Shown here one piece after another: positions 35,993-46,127 of a stretch of DNA of 64,000 nt. Numbering within the stretch: position 1 is the first letter of the stretch; every line of letters begins with the position of its first letter. The position numbers were made by a program, and so were the translations under genes. The stretch is from the NCBI GenBank assembly GCA_029851415.1, contig CM056742.1, forward strand, positions 98,934,976-98,998,975. Reading direction: 5' to 3'. This DNA is from Eretmocerus hayati (lineage: Eukaryota; Arthropoda; Insecta; Hymenoptera; Aphelinidae). A model generated the notes under the pieces. It did not search any database. It saw only the letters and a list, made by a program, of their open reading frames with translations, and was not told the DNA's origin.

Positions 35993-36064
35993 TGTCCAGT
36001 CGGGGATTTGAACCCCGGGCGACAAAATAGAAGGCGGCCGCGCTAACCACTCGACCACCGGAGC
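35993..36064 (-). other. tRNA-like sequence in the right arm of the palindrome
   Basis: Inverted copy of 35097-35168 with the same A and B boxes and a few substitutions. The two pol III-type promoters therefore point toward each other across the element centre. Confidence 0.6.
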
Positions 36065-36480
36065 TGCAAGTTAATATGAGACAAAAGCCATATATAAAGT
36101 TTAGGCCCCGAGAGGGGGCTCGGGATTTGGGAATTCGGGATATAGAACCGAGTATTTTGTGAACAAACTCAGAGCACAAGAGATGTAATTATCAATCCCG
36201 GACACCATTCGTTACGCAAATTCGGATTCTGCTCAGCACGGTCGTTTACAATACACGTGTTTACGTATACGAGCTGCTGCAGTCGCGGCTATACCTATAG
36301 CGGCACGAGCGACCGGCCAATCAGCGTGCGTCGCCCGGCCCGGCCATATTGGATTTCGGGAGGCAGAGTAGGGGAATTTACTCGCCATCCGTGAGTCAAG
36401 TCCGAGCACCGGAGAGAGCAGACCTTTCTTTTATGATCGTGTGGCGAACCATGTCTCAACCTCCTTCCTCACGGAAAGAA

Positions 36481-36807
36481 CTAGGGAGGGTAGAGAGAGT
36501 CTCTCTGCCCTCCCTAGGGCTGGAATTTATAGTCGTCCCCTAAATTTCACCCCTAAATCGACACCTACTTTCTGGGTTCAGAATTTTCTATGTGGTGGCA
36601 CATCTGCCTCATTCGATTACTCAAAGACTGCCAGACACTGCTAAAGTGCTAGATGTTGCCTTGTCAATGAGCTGCAGCCGAATAATTTCCGCCGCCGAAA
36701 ATGCGGACGCATAGAGATGCGTCACCACATGGAAAATTCTGAACCCAGAAAGTATAGGTGTCGATTTAGGGGCGCGATTTAGGGGACGACTATAAATTCC
36801 AGCCTAG
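36481..36807. mobile_element. MITE-like inverted-repeat element next to a CTAGGGAGGG hairpin
   Basis: A 37-bp hairpin (36481-36517, CTAGGGAGGG...CCCTCCCTAG) is followed by an element with ~85-bp inverted arms: GCTGGAATTTATAGTCGTCC... at about 36519-36600 and its complement at about 36722-36804. The arms share the block around CTTTCTGGGTTCAGAATTTTC. No ORF. AAAGAA occurs on both outer sides (36475-36480 and 36810-36815). Confidence 0.7.
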
Positions 36808-36815
36808 AGAAAGAA

Positions 36816-37129
36816 CTAGGGAGGGTACATAAGGAGGAGAGTAAACTCGGCCTCGGAGCAGGCCCAAAACGAGTTGCCAGCAAAAGTGACTTGGCCGCCA
36901 GGGGCGCTGACTGCGCTATCTCGGCAGCCTCACTGACACGCGATTTCGGTTCATGCGGTCTGTTGGTGTGAGTGTGAGCACGCAAAGTATAGCGCCCTAG
37001 CTGCCGAGATGGCATAGCCAGCGCCGCAGCGGCCGTTTTTGAACTACGGTTTCTGGCGAACGACTCTGAGGCCCCCCACCAATGTTAGCGAGAGCGGAGT
37101 TTACTCTCCTCCTTCTATACCCTCCCTAG
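36816..37129. mobile_element. 314-bp MITE with CTAGGGAGGGTA termini
   Basis: Terminal inverted repeats of ~35 bp (CTAGGGAGGGTACATAAGG... at 36816 and its complement ending at 37129), flanked on both sides by AAAGAA (36810-36815 and 37130-37135). It shares its terminus with the hairpin at 36481, so the two belong to one family and are nested or adjacent. Confidence 0.75.
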
Positions 37130-37135
37130 AAAGAA

Positions 37136-38036
37136 CGATGGTATGGCTGTGACCACGGCGCTAGTGTTGGTACAGCCCCAGCGAGTGGGAGAGCTGCAGC
37201 GCGAGTTTGGGACTACCTGCGGCCCGATTTGATATGAGGCTTCTACCATTCTCCGGGTGTGCACGCAGCCTCAAAATTGGCGTTGCAGCAGTCCCAAATT
37301 TGTGCTAGCTAAAGCTCGGGAAATTTCGTTGTGAAGGAGAGTTAGGCCTGAGAGTCGGGGTCGGGCCGCCGGTAATATCGACATTGCTCTGCAGAGCAGA
37401 GCTACGTCTGAAGTGCCGTGCGTGATGATTGTGACGTACACGGGACTCGTGGACGTGTGCATAGTTGAGCATGTGTGAGTCTCGGGCATCGCGCGCCAAG
37501 TATAAATGTATTTCCCACGCGAGTAGATCAATACTCATTACAGTATAACTTGAGATAGAATCAAGATTGAGGTTTCACTCTTTGAGCGCTATAGAAAGGA
37601 ACATTTCAGAAACACAGCAGTAGAAGCATCTCACAGATGTGATAACATCCTAATTGTTCAACGATAGTTTACACTTGAGACCTAACTAATCAAGCCCCGC
37701 GCTCATGCTATTATAACCACCCAAAAACATGTACATAGGTTGGTTACAAGGACGATTTGAGATGGCGAACCCCAATATGACTTCAACTCATCAGCCAAGT
37801 AAGATCAGAGTCAAAGATCAACAATTTATCTTATTAGAACTGAAATTCATACCTGACCTTGTACGTCCAATGTAACATACAATACACACGGTTATACGGA
37901 AAGTACAGGAACAAAGCTCACACCTCACATGTTTTGGAATAGCAAACCTCAACCAACTATAAAATCATTAGCCATCAAGTTACAAGGATCCAGGATCATT
38001 ATCCAGCTTATAAACAACAATTCGAGTTACATGGGA
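37136..38036. other. no recognisable feature
   Basis: Mixed-composition sequence without convincing ORFs, repeats or RNA genes. Its right part may belong to the Gypsy LTR that ends near 38338, but the LTR start could not be located. Confidence 0.35.
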
Positions 38037-38069
38037 TTCACGGCATGCTTTTGTCTTGAGAGGAAAGCC

Positions 38070-38077
38070 TATAAATA
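38070..38077 (+). promoter_or_regulatory. TATA box of a putative Gypsy LTR
   Basis: TATAAATA lies ~200 nt upstream of an AATAAA (38278-38283) and ~270 nt upstream of a primer-binding-site-like TGGCACAACA (38342). This is the signal order of an LTR. No second LTR copy was found downstream, so the LTR call is tentative. Confidence 0.4.
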
Positions 38078-38341
38078 CGGCCACTTTCCGGGCGACACGG
38101 GACACACTTGTCTCGGCTTCTTAGCGGACGACTTCCATACTCTCTGTAGCCACAGTATCTCTTATTGCGAGTATTTACCATAACTCTACGTTGAATATTA
38201 CCTCATTGTACTACCTCAAGTCTTGTATATCGTCAAAGGTGACGAAGATGATATAACAACTATTGTATCAAAGGAAGAATAAACCTCCAGTTCTATTTAC
38301 TCGCCGACTACAGTTCCTGGATTCGAAACCTACCGCCAAAT

Positions 38342-38353
38342 TGGCACAACAGC
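38342..38353 (+). promoter_or_regulatory. putative primer-binding site of the Gypsy element
   Basis: TGGCACAACAGC follows the presumed LTR end. TGG is the usual start of a primer-binding site (complement of tRNA CCA). The matching tRNA was not identified. Confidence 0.35.
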
Positions 38354-38392
38354 GCCATCTAATAGACCTCTGGGTCGTAACAACTGATGACA

Positions 38393-38611
38393 GCGATGTC
38401 TGGGAACTGGCGGAGTGAATACGAAAAGAAACTGGAGGAGGACATTGACACACAAATATTCAAAGAAGCAGTCGAGTCACTACATCGCCGACTAGAGAGG
38501 ATCGTCAAGTGGGCTACAATAAACGGCTTCCACATCAACACCAACATCCGCCACTCGGCGAGGAAACTACCTGCGATCCACGCACGCAGCAATCTCACCA
38601 CAGGGGTCTAA
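38393..38611 (+). CDS. small helical ORF 1 of the Gypsy-type element
   Basis: ATG 38399 (MSGNWRSEYEKKLEED) opens a charged, mostly helical frame to TAA 38609-38611. The same frame continues open afterwards for about 65 codons rich in Thr/Pro/Gln/Ser, so the stop may be a disabling mutation. No known domain. Confidence 0.35.
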   Translation, partial: AMSGNWRSEYEKKLEEDIDTQIFKEAVESLHRRLERIVKWATINGFHINTNIRHSARKLPAIHARSNLTTGV

Positions 38612-38883
38612 ATAGACACACCTCCAACGACGCCAGCCACTCCACGCAACGAGAAATTTCAAGCACCGACAGCAACAAGTATCATCAGTCTCCAAGCAAC
38701 AGCAACCTCCAAACAGCAACAGCCTCCAAGCAGCGACAATCTTCAAGCATCGAATATCTTCAAGCATCGACATCGAGGGATCAAATTCCAAGGGAAGACT
38801 AGCTTAAGCACTATTTGAATCATATAGAATCGATACGGGTAGATATGATATCTCAATTGTGAGGCGAAAATCTGGCAATTGGT

Positions 38884-39075
38884 ATGGTTAGTAAGAGATT
38901 TTTGAAAAGGAACATTCGGAAAGAAATCAAAGAGATTAGAAACGCGCTAGAATTGATTAAAATAAACGGTGAAATAACACAAAAAGATATAGATTTGGCA
39001 GTTTCTCTAATCCACGAGTTAACAGAGGTGAACGAAAAATTATTGCGAGTCGTTGAGGAAATTATAAAAGATTGA
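38884..39075 (+). CDS. small coiled-coil ORF 2
   Basis: 63 codons from ATG 38884, strongly helical and rich in Ile/Leu/Lys/Glu (KEIKEIRNALELIK, VNEKLLRVVEEIIKD). No match recognised. It ends 11 nt before the start of the next small ORF. Confidence 0.4.
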   Translation: MVSKRFLKRNIRKEIKEIRNALELIKINGEITQKDIDLAVSLIHELTEVNEKLLRVVEEIIKD

Positions 39076-39086
39076 GAGACCAAATT

Positions 39087-39419
39087 ATGTCGAGAATCGA
39101 GACCGGAAATCAGGAATCGGACGGAAAATTATTAGAACAAATAGAATCAACCGTGAATAGCCAAGCAAATATTTTACGGGAAACGCCAAAAGACGTCGAA
39201 GATCTCAAGCACTTAGTGACAGAACAGGAGGGAATAAACGAGGAGTGTAGATCGCGTTCAGAGGCACAATTCACCGAGATCGAAAATTTTCCGAGACAAC
39301 TTGAGGAGATTTTGGATTTATTCAGAAATAGCGTAACTGCCATTGATGAGCAAATTACACGGTTAGAAAGTAAAGTAGAAACCCTGCAAAACATTTTGGA
39401 TTTAGAGAGAAGCGATTGA
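39087..39419 (+). CDS. small coiled-coil ORF 3
   Basis: 110 codons from ATG 39087, with extended heptad-like stretches (QIESTVNSQANILRE, QITRLESKVETLQNIL). Its frame is shared with ORF 4, from which it is separated by two TGA codons. Either tandem small ORFs or one broken coiled-coil gene. Confidence 0.4.
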   Translation: MSRIETGNQESDGKLLEQIESTVNSQANILRETPKDVEDLKHLVTEQEGINEECRSRSEAQFTEIENFPRQLEEILDLFRNSVTAIDEQITRLESKVETLQNILDLERSD

Positions 39420-39440
39420 TTTGTATGACCTTGTAATATA

Positions 39441-39761
39441 ATGAACAATACTGAATTTCGAGGGAGATTGGAAAAAATCGTTCGAGACCTCCAGAGTCAG
39501 CGACAACATACTAAGCAAATCCGTATTGAACTCAAGAAGGTCAACGCGTTTTTCAGAGAACAATTTGACGAAAACGAAACCTGTGTACTGAGATCGGTAG
39601 ACAAATTCAGGCAAATCGATAGAGTGAGAGCCAAATTTTCAGCTGCAGGAAAAATTTTGAAGGAGGAAACAGAACGCATAAACTGTCGGTGTTGGGCTCT
39701 GTTGAAAAAGTTTGATAGAGTACGCGAAGCATATGTAATTTGGGAGATGAGGTTTGAATAA
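39441..39761 (+). CDS. small helical ORF 4
   Basis: 106 codons from ATG 39441 (MNNTEFRGRLEKIVRDLQSQ), basic and helical, with one CRC motif near the end. No family recognised. It lies between ORF 3 and the Cys-pair ORF. Confidence 0.4.
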   Translation: MNNTEFRGRLEKIVRDLQSQRQHTKQIRIELKKVNAFFREQFDENETCVLRSVDKFRQIDRVRAKFSAAGKILKEETERINCRCWALLKKFDRVREAYVIWEMRFE

Positions 39762-39865
39762 AATATGCCACCACTAGACCTTCCGTCAGAAAGAATCATC
39801 CACCAATCGAGAGAACCGGATTTTACAGAGAATAGGAATATCAGAATTTTAGCGGAACACACTCG

Positions 39866-40009
39866 TGCTCAATTTGCTTCGAGGAAGAATACGAAAGAAT
39901 TAATATATATACGGATTCCCACCTGAACGTAAATAGAGATTGGGGTATACTTGTGTGCGAGTTATGTGAGATTCCTCTGGTATATGAACGTTTAGCAATC
40001 AAGCTGTAG
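39866..40009 (+). CDS. small CxxC...CxxC peptide (partial frame)
   Basis: In the frame ending at TAG 40007-40009, CSICFEEEYERIN is followed about 30 residues later by CELCEIPLVYERL. Two CxxC knuckles at this spacing could form one zinc site. No ATG lies close upstream in the frame, so it was probably joined to an upstream reading frame by splicing, or has been frameshifted. Confidence 0.35.
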   Translation, partial: CSICFEEEYERINIYTDSHLNVNRDWGILVCELCEIPLVYERLAIKL

Positions 40010-40434
40010 AGAGTGCCTACGGATCGCGGCGAATCAAAGTTCTACGTTCCTGGATACGGAATGAAGAGTCGTAAATAGGAGAGAAAATGGCGCTTGGTCC
40101 AATTGTTTCTTCAGCACATTCTTATCACGGAAACTGTACGAATACTCATTGAAAAATAACCGATACATCCGACCACACGCGAACGAATATATCGCTCGGA
40201 CCTTACGAAATAAAATCAGAAACAACGTGGGATAAAACTTTCACGATCACGGAAACCAGATGTGTAATAAAAGCCCTCCTGATTTGAATACGAAACAACG
40301 TGATAAGTATTCTTGGAGACCAATATAAATCATACGCATGCGGAAGGTCTTTCACAGACAATCGTTCAATAGTTCGATAAAAATTTGAGAACACGAAGGG
40401 CTGTTAGGGTCCGAAAATCGCTGGGACTTGAGGG

Positions 40435-41468
40435 TTGAACCCGGGCTCAGAGTTTTTAAACAAAATTAAAACGGTGCAAAACGAGACAACAATGGGGGGC
40501 GCTCCGCGAGCAACAGAATTGGGTATCGCAACTCCCATAAATCAAAGAGACCCGAGCGGTTCGGGATCACTGGCTACAGAAAACCCCGATTCGAAGAGCA
40601 CCTTGTCAAACTTGAGCGTGAACTACGCGGAGAGTCAAAATAAGAGATTTCTGAGGCTATGGAATTATTACCAAATTTTGATGGAAAAAATATCTCAGTA
40701 TCGACTTTCATCCAGAACTGCAAGGAAATTGAGACCTTGATTAAACCAAGCGATAGATTTGTTTTCACAAAAATAGTAAAATACAAAGTGACAGGCCAAG
40801 CAGAGAAAGATGCAGGAGAAAAAAATTACGACGAATTACAGACACTATTTTCCGACTTGGAATGAACTTTTGATCCATTCAAAAAAGTTCTAAAATTGCA
40901 ACTCGAAATATCTAGAACCATAAAGGGACAAGACGAGTCAGTAATAGAGTATGGACTCAGATTATCTCGAATTGAGAATGAACCACTTAGGGTTACGTGT
41001 CGGGGCACAACTGAAACAGAGGCAAATGCTATCAGAAAATCCACGGCGGAAATCGCGATTTCATGCTTCATCAGGGGTTTGGGCAGAAACTATTGGTTCA
41101 ACCTCAATATTAGGGACTTTAAGAGTCTGGACAAAGCCATTGACGCCGCTATTAAAATAGGAAAAGAAATGCGGGATCTTGAAATAATGCGTAATCATAA
41201 TAATGGTATGACAGCAACGGTGAATACAGTAGAAACTCAGAGACCAGAGAATTCAGATCTCAAACGTTGTTATAACTGTGGCAGAGCGGGACACTTGGCG
41301 AGAGCCTGCAGAGAAACGCCGTTAAAAATTCAACCACAAAATACAAACTCGAACCGAAACCACCCATACGGAAAAAAATGTTACTGTTGCGGGACCTTGG
41401 GTCACATTCGGTCCCAATGCCGGCACAAAGTCAGGGTCTGCCATGTGTGCAAAGTGCAGAAACATTAA
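40435..41468 (+). pseudogene. Gypsy-type gag with zinc knuckles, decayed
   Basis: The gag core begins near 40650 (ELLPNFDGKNISVSTFIQNC) in a different frame from the upstream start at 40435-40640, so a frameshift lies at about 40640-40655. TGA at 40863-40865 interrupts the core in frame. The rest reads open to 41468 through SVIEYGLRLSRIENE and two CCHC knuckles, CYNCGRAGHLARAC and CYCCGTLGHIRSQC, followed by a CHVC remnant. Role in the known family: capsid and nucleocapsid. Protease and RT, which should follow, are not recognisable. Confidence 0.75.
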
Positions 41469-41945
41469 ATTTGAACCCAACTCATAGGAAGGGTGCAACA
41501 ATGAGAAGGCTCTAGATTCACTGCACTCGTCAGACAGGAACGCGTAGTATTTTGACATGTCCTTGAATCCGAAACAACCAAGAAAACGCACATTTTTACA
41601 AAGACGACTTATCTCGGTCACTAAGTGGGTCAAGACGGGACGGAACCCAATGCGGAAAGGGTGTTGGATGCTTGAAATTCTCCGAGACTTAGGAATGAGA
41701 AATACATAAGACAATTTCCCAGCTAACTGGCTAACAACTGCACAGGCCTTCTCCACAATTAAGAGAGTGATGCTCAATCAATTCAAGTATTGCATGACTA
41801 ATGTCGCGAACGAATTTCAAAATAAAATAGACTGCAACTGCCTTTGCTGCACAGAGACCTCGTCCTCTAAAAATGACGACTTGGACACTCCCGACGACAG
41901 ACAGAGACAGAATGACTTACGAGAGGTTAAGACGAGCAGTGACTC

Positions 41946-42750
41946 GAAAAGAGCACTGGAATCATAAAAAATTAAAAACCGCTGTGACTCAAGAGTGAGC
42001 ACGGGAATCATTGAAAACCGCAGTCGCTTGGAAACAAGCACTGGAATCATGAAAAACCGCTGTGACTCAAGAGTGAGCACGGGAATCATTGAAAACGGCA
42101 GTCGCTTGGAAACAAGCACTGGAATCATAAAAAACCGCTGTGACTCAAGAGTGAGCACGGGAATCATAGAAAACCGCAATCGCTTGGAAACAAGCACTGG
42201 AATGATAGAAAACCGCTGTGACTCAAAAGTGAGCACTGGAATCATAGAAAACTGCAGTCGCTTGGAAGCAAGCACTAGAATCATAGGAAACCGCAATCGC
42301 TTGGAGAAGAATTTAGATAGGGAAATTATCACCCCAAGTCCGGACAGAGGTCTAGACGAGTCAGCAGAGGAGAGTGTCGAGGTAGCTTACATCCAGAATA
42401 ACACTAACATGTCTATAAGCCAAACCCAAATTGCAAGTCCGAACGAGATAACAGATAACACCTTAATACCTCAACATGATGATCCAAATTCTGCGACAGA
42501 GACTAGTACCCAAAGTGCGGATGAAGGATGTAGTAAGAATGACGACAGAGAACGAGGTCACGGCAGTAAAGAAGTCAAAACATGTATAGATATGTCACCG
42601 ACCAGCTCAAAGTACAGATCCATTATAGTTAAGGAAGATCACATTGATTCATCTGTTCACAACAAATTGCGCGGTAAGATCAGAAGTTACGAAGAATTTA
42701 CTCGAATGTGGACGTTTCAATGTACATGGAGTAAAAGCAAAATCATCTGA
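41946..42750 (+). CDS. ORF with 13-residue tandem repeats
   Basis: The frame 41995-42750 (251 codons) begins with eight 39-bp repeats (about 41995-42310) that alternate two peptide types, STGIIENRSRLET and STGIMKNRCDSRV, so the DNA period is also 78 bp. A broken repeat precedes it (41946-41994). The C-terminal part is acidic and Ser/Thr-rich without motifs. It lies where Gypsy protease/RT would be expected. The complementary strand is also open through the repeats, which is a side effect of the repeat. Confidence 0.45.
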
Positions 42751-43084
42751 GTTGGAAGAAATAGTCGTAACAAAATCCGGCGGTTTGAGAATAATCCATT
42801 TGTATATGAAAGGAACGTTGATTACCGAGCATCACAACTTGACATACTGGAAGCCTTGGTCTTATTGCAGAACTTGATAGGGAGGAAGGACACCAAATCT
42901 TCTATGGAGGAAACATGCGATATTGTGGAGGAGGGTTCCTGGCACACGATAATCGAACTTCAAATCAATTGCGAAAGAGACTCTTGAAATAACGATATAC
43001 GCGGGCAAAATCGTAATACCAGATATAGCGAAAACATATTCGCAAGTATAGGCGAATTTCTATTGGAAAGGGCTCAACGAGGGA

Positions 43085-44012
43085 GTGAGGAATAAATATA
43101 TGAAATCCGGCGGTAGATGTCAAAATCTAAACTGGCGTGAGAGGGAAACGAAACAGCCCATGGTCATATCGGACACTCCGGAAAGAGGGCTTCAAAAAAA
43201 AAAAATTCACTTTGATTTAGTTGGCCTCTTGCCCGCTGCAGACACAGGAGAAAAATACATCTTGACATAGGAATGCCGTTTTAACCAAACACGCGGGTGC
43301 AATTCCTCTCATGAATATTGATTCAGTTACCATAGTCAAAGCTTTTGCGTATGATTTCATTGCCGGGATGGATGTCCGGAAACAATCCAATCGGATCAGG
43401 GCTCAAATGTAATAGCAGGAATAATGGACGAATTTGCAAAATTATTCAAAATATCACGTATAAAGTCAACAGTGTGGAGAATTCAGAGTCAAAGGAGTAT
43501 AGAACGTGTCCACCACTTGCTAGTAGGATATCTGAAATTTTATACGCAGGAAAGGATTGGAATTTATATCTTGAACCATGCATTTTCTCTTCTAATTCGA
43601 GCGTATCCGAGTCGACAGGATTTCCCCCACATGTATTGGTGTACGGTTACAAAGCAAGAATTCTATCTGAATTTGCATCGGGAAAAGTACCTCGCACTTA
43701 TGACTCAATGATGAATGAATTATTAGAGCACATCAGTGAAACTCACGAAGGCAGTTGAGAGACTAAACTTGAGTAAGGAGAAAAGTAGAGAATATTTTGA
43801 TAGGAACAAGAATCCAGTTGAATTTGAGACTAATACCCACGTGTATCTTCTGAACGAACCTAGGGCGAGTAAACTTGATTATCAATATAGAGGACCGTAT
43901 AAAGTCGTGGGGAAGTTTGATAAATAAAACGTAGAGATCGAAATAGAGAGAGGGAGGAAGGAGATTGTTCATGCAAATAAACTGAAATTAGCTTGTATTC
44001 CGATCACCCTAT
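43085..44012 (+). pseudogene. Gypsy-type integrase, decayed
   Basis: Integrase pieces occur in order but in shifting frames: KQPMVISDTPER and IHFDLVGLLP with GEKYILT (~43150-43265), the GCPETIQSDQGSNV region (~43370-43410), MDEFAKLFKISRIKST (43424) with SIERVHH (~43497), GFPPHVLVYGYKARI (~43620), and the C-terminal REYFDRNKNPVEF with YRGPYKVVGKFDK (43736-43925). Further residues (IVHANKLKLA) lie after TAA 43924-43926. At least four frameshifts or stops are present. Known role: cDNA integration. The family is recognisable as Metaviridae (Gypsy); no intact catalytic domain remains. Confidence 0.8.
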
Positions 44013-44076
44013 AAATCAAGCATACTCTGATGAAGTGTTTATCACCGTGTGGTCAAATTACTCGAAAATAGCTTTC

Positions 44077-44312
44077 AACGCCCGCGCGACAACAGGGTGT
44101 TGCGAGGGTGACAAAAGAATGTAAGCGCGAAAAGAGAGTACTCATACTCGCCAGCGAGGCGCTATCGCTTCTCTTGATAGGACTCAACGCTGGTACAAGA
44201 CTCAACACCCGTGCGACAACAGGCTGTTTCAAGGGCGACCAAATAATATAAGCGAAAAAAAAAAAGTATAGGGTCAACACCTGCACAACAACAGGTTGTT
44301 GCGGGGGCGACA
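44077..44312. repeat. hairpin repeat A (three copies, CAACAGG-TGTTG)
   Basis: Three copies of a ~38-bp block at about 44077, 44196 and 44272. Each contains CGACAACAGG and a TGTTGCG-like complement followed by a GGGCGAC-like end. Spacing is irregular. Confidence 0.7.
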
Positions 44313-44411
44313 AATAATCGAAAAACGAGCGGGGGAGAAGAAACCAACAGACATTTTGATTTTCGCCCTTTGGGGAGTACTTTCACGGAAATCTAGGTTG
44401 CCAAATCTGAT

Positions 44412-44625
44412 GTGACGATCGAGCGATCGCGACCCAGCGGTCACGGAAGCACGATATAGGTAGAGTAAGAAATAGTCAGGCGATATCAACTCAACGGTCG
44501 CGAAAGCACGATACATAGAGTAAGATATGATGGGGTGATCGCGGCTCTCCGGTCGCGGAAGCACGATGGGTAAACACAAACACGATCGGACGATTGCGGC
44601 TCAGGGGTCGCGAAAGCACGATGTA
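44412..44625. repeat. ~58-bp tandem repeat B (four copies)
   Basis: Four degenerate units with a GATCGCGGCTC...GGTCGCGGAAGCACGAT pattern. GATCGCG and CGGTCGCG arms give each unit partial dyad symmetry. Confidence 0.7.
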
Positions 44626-45161
44626 TGACAAGATAGGCACAGAGTCAAGGGGCACCATAGTCATGGGACGATATACAATGTATAAAATTCACAACTATAC
44701 TTCTCACAGACCAAGTAACCTCTCTAAGGTGCCGCCACGCAACTTTTCGGGTTGATTTCTGCTGTATTTGGTGAATAATATATTGAAGAAGGTGGCCTAA
44801 GAGTACTGGTGTGCTACCGATTCAGCCGAAATTTCGCAACTTTGAAAGTTGGAAATAGAAAATCAACCATACCTCGTCAACCCAAAAATGGTTACGCCAG
44901 GCTCATCCGTGACTCTAAACGCAAACTTCGAAACGCATGACTCATATGAACCGCGGCACAAGGTGCATCGTTTTCAGACGGGTCGTTCTCTTCCCTCAAG
45001 GATCATAAAAGGCCATCTCGAAAATACTCAGCACTAATAATGTAACAAGGGTATTGAAGTGGTAGTAACGAATCAAGAAATAGAAACTCACTCAACGAGT
45101 TAAAAATGCTGCAAGAACTGTATCACGTAAGGAAGAATTGAGCAGTAAAGGAGGCCAGAGC

Positions 45162-45318
45162 AAAGGACTCCGCAACGTCGCCGGTGGGGGAGTCCTCGGT
45201 ATAACTATCACAGAGGAAAAATTCACCGAAAGCAAGGACTCCGCCACATCATCGGTGGAGGAGTCCTCGGGACAGAGCATTCTGACACATCACTGATGGG
45301 GGGAGCCCTTAGTGTCGA
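45162..45318. repeat. hairpin repeat C (GGACTCC...GGAGTCC)
   Basis: Two good copies and one weak copy of a ~70-bp unit with AAGGACTCCGC and GGAGTCCTCGG arms around a GCCGGTGG or CATCGGTGG loop region. Confidence 0.7.
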
Positions 45319-45646
45319 TGTCACAGGGAGGATTTCTTAGGGTGATGCTATCTCATAGAATGGTTTTTTTTTCCTTAGAAATAGAATCAAAGCAAGAACT
45401 TTCTCACTATGGGGGAATTATCTTCAAAACATAAAACCATTCCTCAGACTGAGAGGTACTCATCTCATAAGGGAAAACCAATTCCCAAGAAACCATGATA
45501 TGAGGCTCTCGAAGAGATGGAAAGTAGGATTGTGATTGCAGAAAATTGCTAAGATAACAGTTCATTAAATATCTTCGAACTCTAATATCAAAAAGTCGAA
45601 GTAAGATGAAATTTCTTTATGCGGCTTCTTTGAGGGCGGAAACGGA

Positions 45647-46060
45647 GAACTGGTCAAGCGCCCACGCTGCATGGCTGCAGCAAGGGCGCCGGAAGCAGAG
45701 AACTGGTGAACCGCCCACGCTGCATAGCTGCAGCAAGGGCGCCTAAAGCAAAGAATTGGCCGAACGCCCTCGCTGCATAGCTGCAGCGAGGGCACCGAGA
45801 TAGGGAACTGGTCGAGCGCCCGCGCTGCGCAATTGCAGCGGGGGCGCCGAAACAGAAAACTGATAGAACGCCCACCCTGCATAGATGCAGCGGGGGCGCC
45901 GAAACGGAGAAATTGATCCAGCGCCCGCGCTGCATGGCTGCAGCGGGAGCGCCGAAACAGGAAACTGATAGAACGCCCGCGCTGCATGGCTGCAGCGGGG
46001 GCGCCGAAACAGGAAACTGATAGAACGCCCGCGCTGCATGGCTGCAGCGGGGGCGCCAAT
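45647..46060. repeat. hairpin minisatellite D, eight 53-bp units
   Basis: Each unit has a strong inverted repeat, GCGCCCGCGCTGCA / TGCAGCGGGGGCGC, around a four-base loop, plus an A-rich linker (GAAACAGGAAACTGATAGAA). Units differ at several positions but keep the arms. Apparent minus-strand ORFs (up to 182 codons) across this array are translations of the repeat. Confidence 0.85.
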
Positions 46061-46127
46061 AAAATCAAGTTCAAACACCCGTGATGCATACATGCAAGGG
46101 GGTTATAATTCATCCGCGCCTACCTGC

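Larger units (their letters stand above)
34712..36450. mobile_element. palindromic element with long TIRs and 9-bp target duplication (Mutator-like?)
   Basis: The left arm (about 34721-35551) and right arm (about 35687-36441) are near-perfect inverted copies with a ~135-bp unpaired centre. Ends read ACGATCATAAAAGAAAGG on both sides. The 9-bp direct repeat TGGCGAACC flanks the element (34712-34720 and 36442-36450). Arms of several hundred bases plus 9-bp duplications are characteristic of Mutator-like elements. No transposase is present, so this would be a non-autonomous copy. The left arm has a triplicated 34-bp CTTGTATCTCC-containing repeat (35200-35300) that occurs once in the right arm. 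Each arm carries a tRNA-like sequence. Confidence 0.8.

Noticed and set aside
35097..36064. Functional tRNA genes
   Set aside because: A and B boxes are good, but acceptor stems do not pair and the copies lie in transposon arms.
41322..41777. Minus-strand 151-codon ORF vaguely like the RT connection/RNase H region
   Set aside because: The resemblance is a few scattered residues, it runs antisense through the gag zinc knuckles, and no catalytic motif is present.
45565..46113. 182-codon minus-strand ORF with repeated AAAMQRGR-like peptide
   Set aside because: It is the translation of the 53-bp hairpin minisatellite. Overlapping frames are equally open, so it is not supported as a gene.
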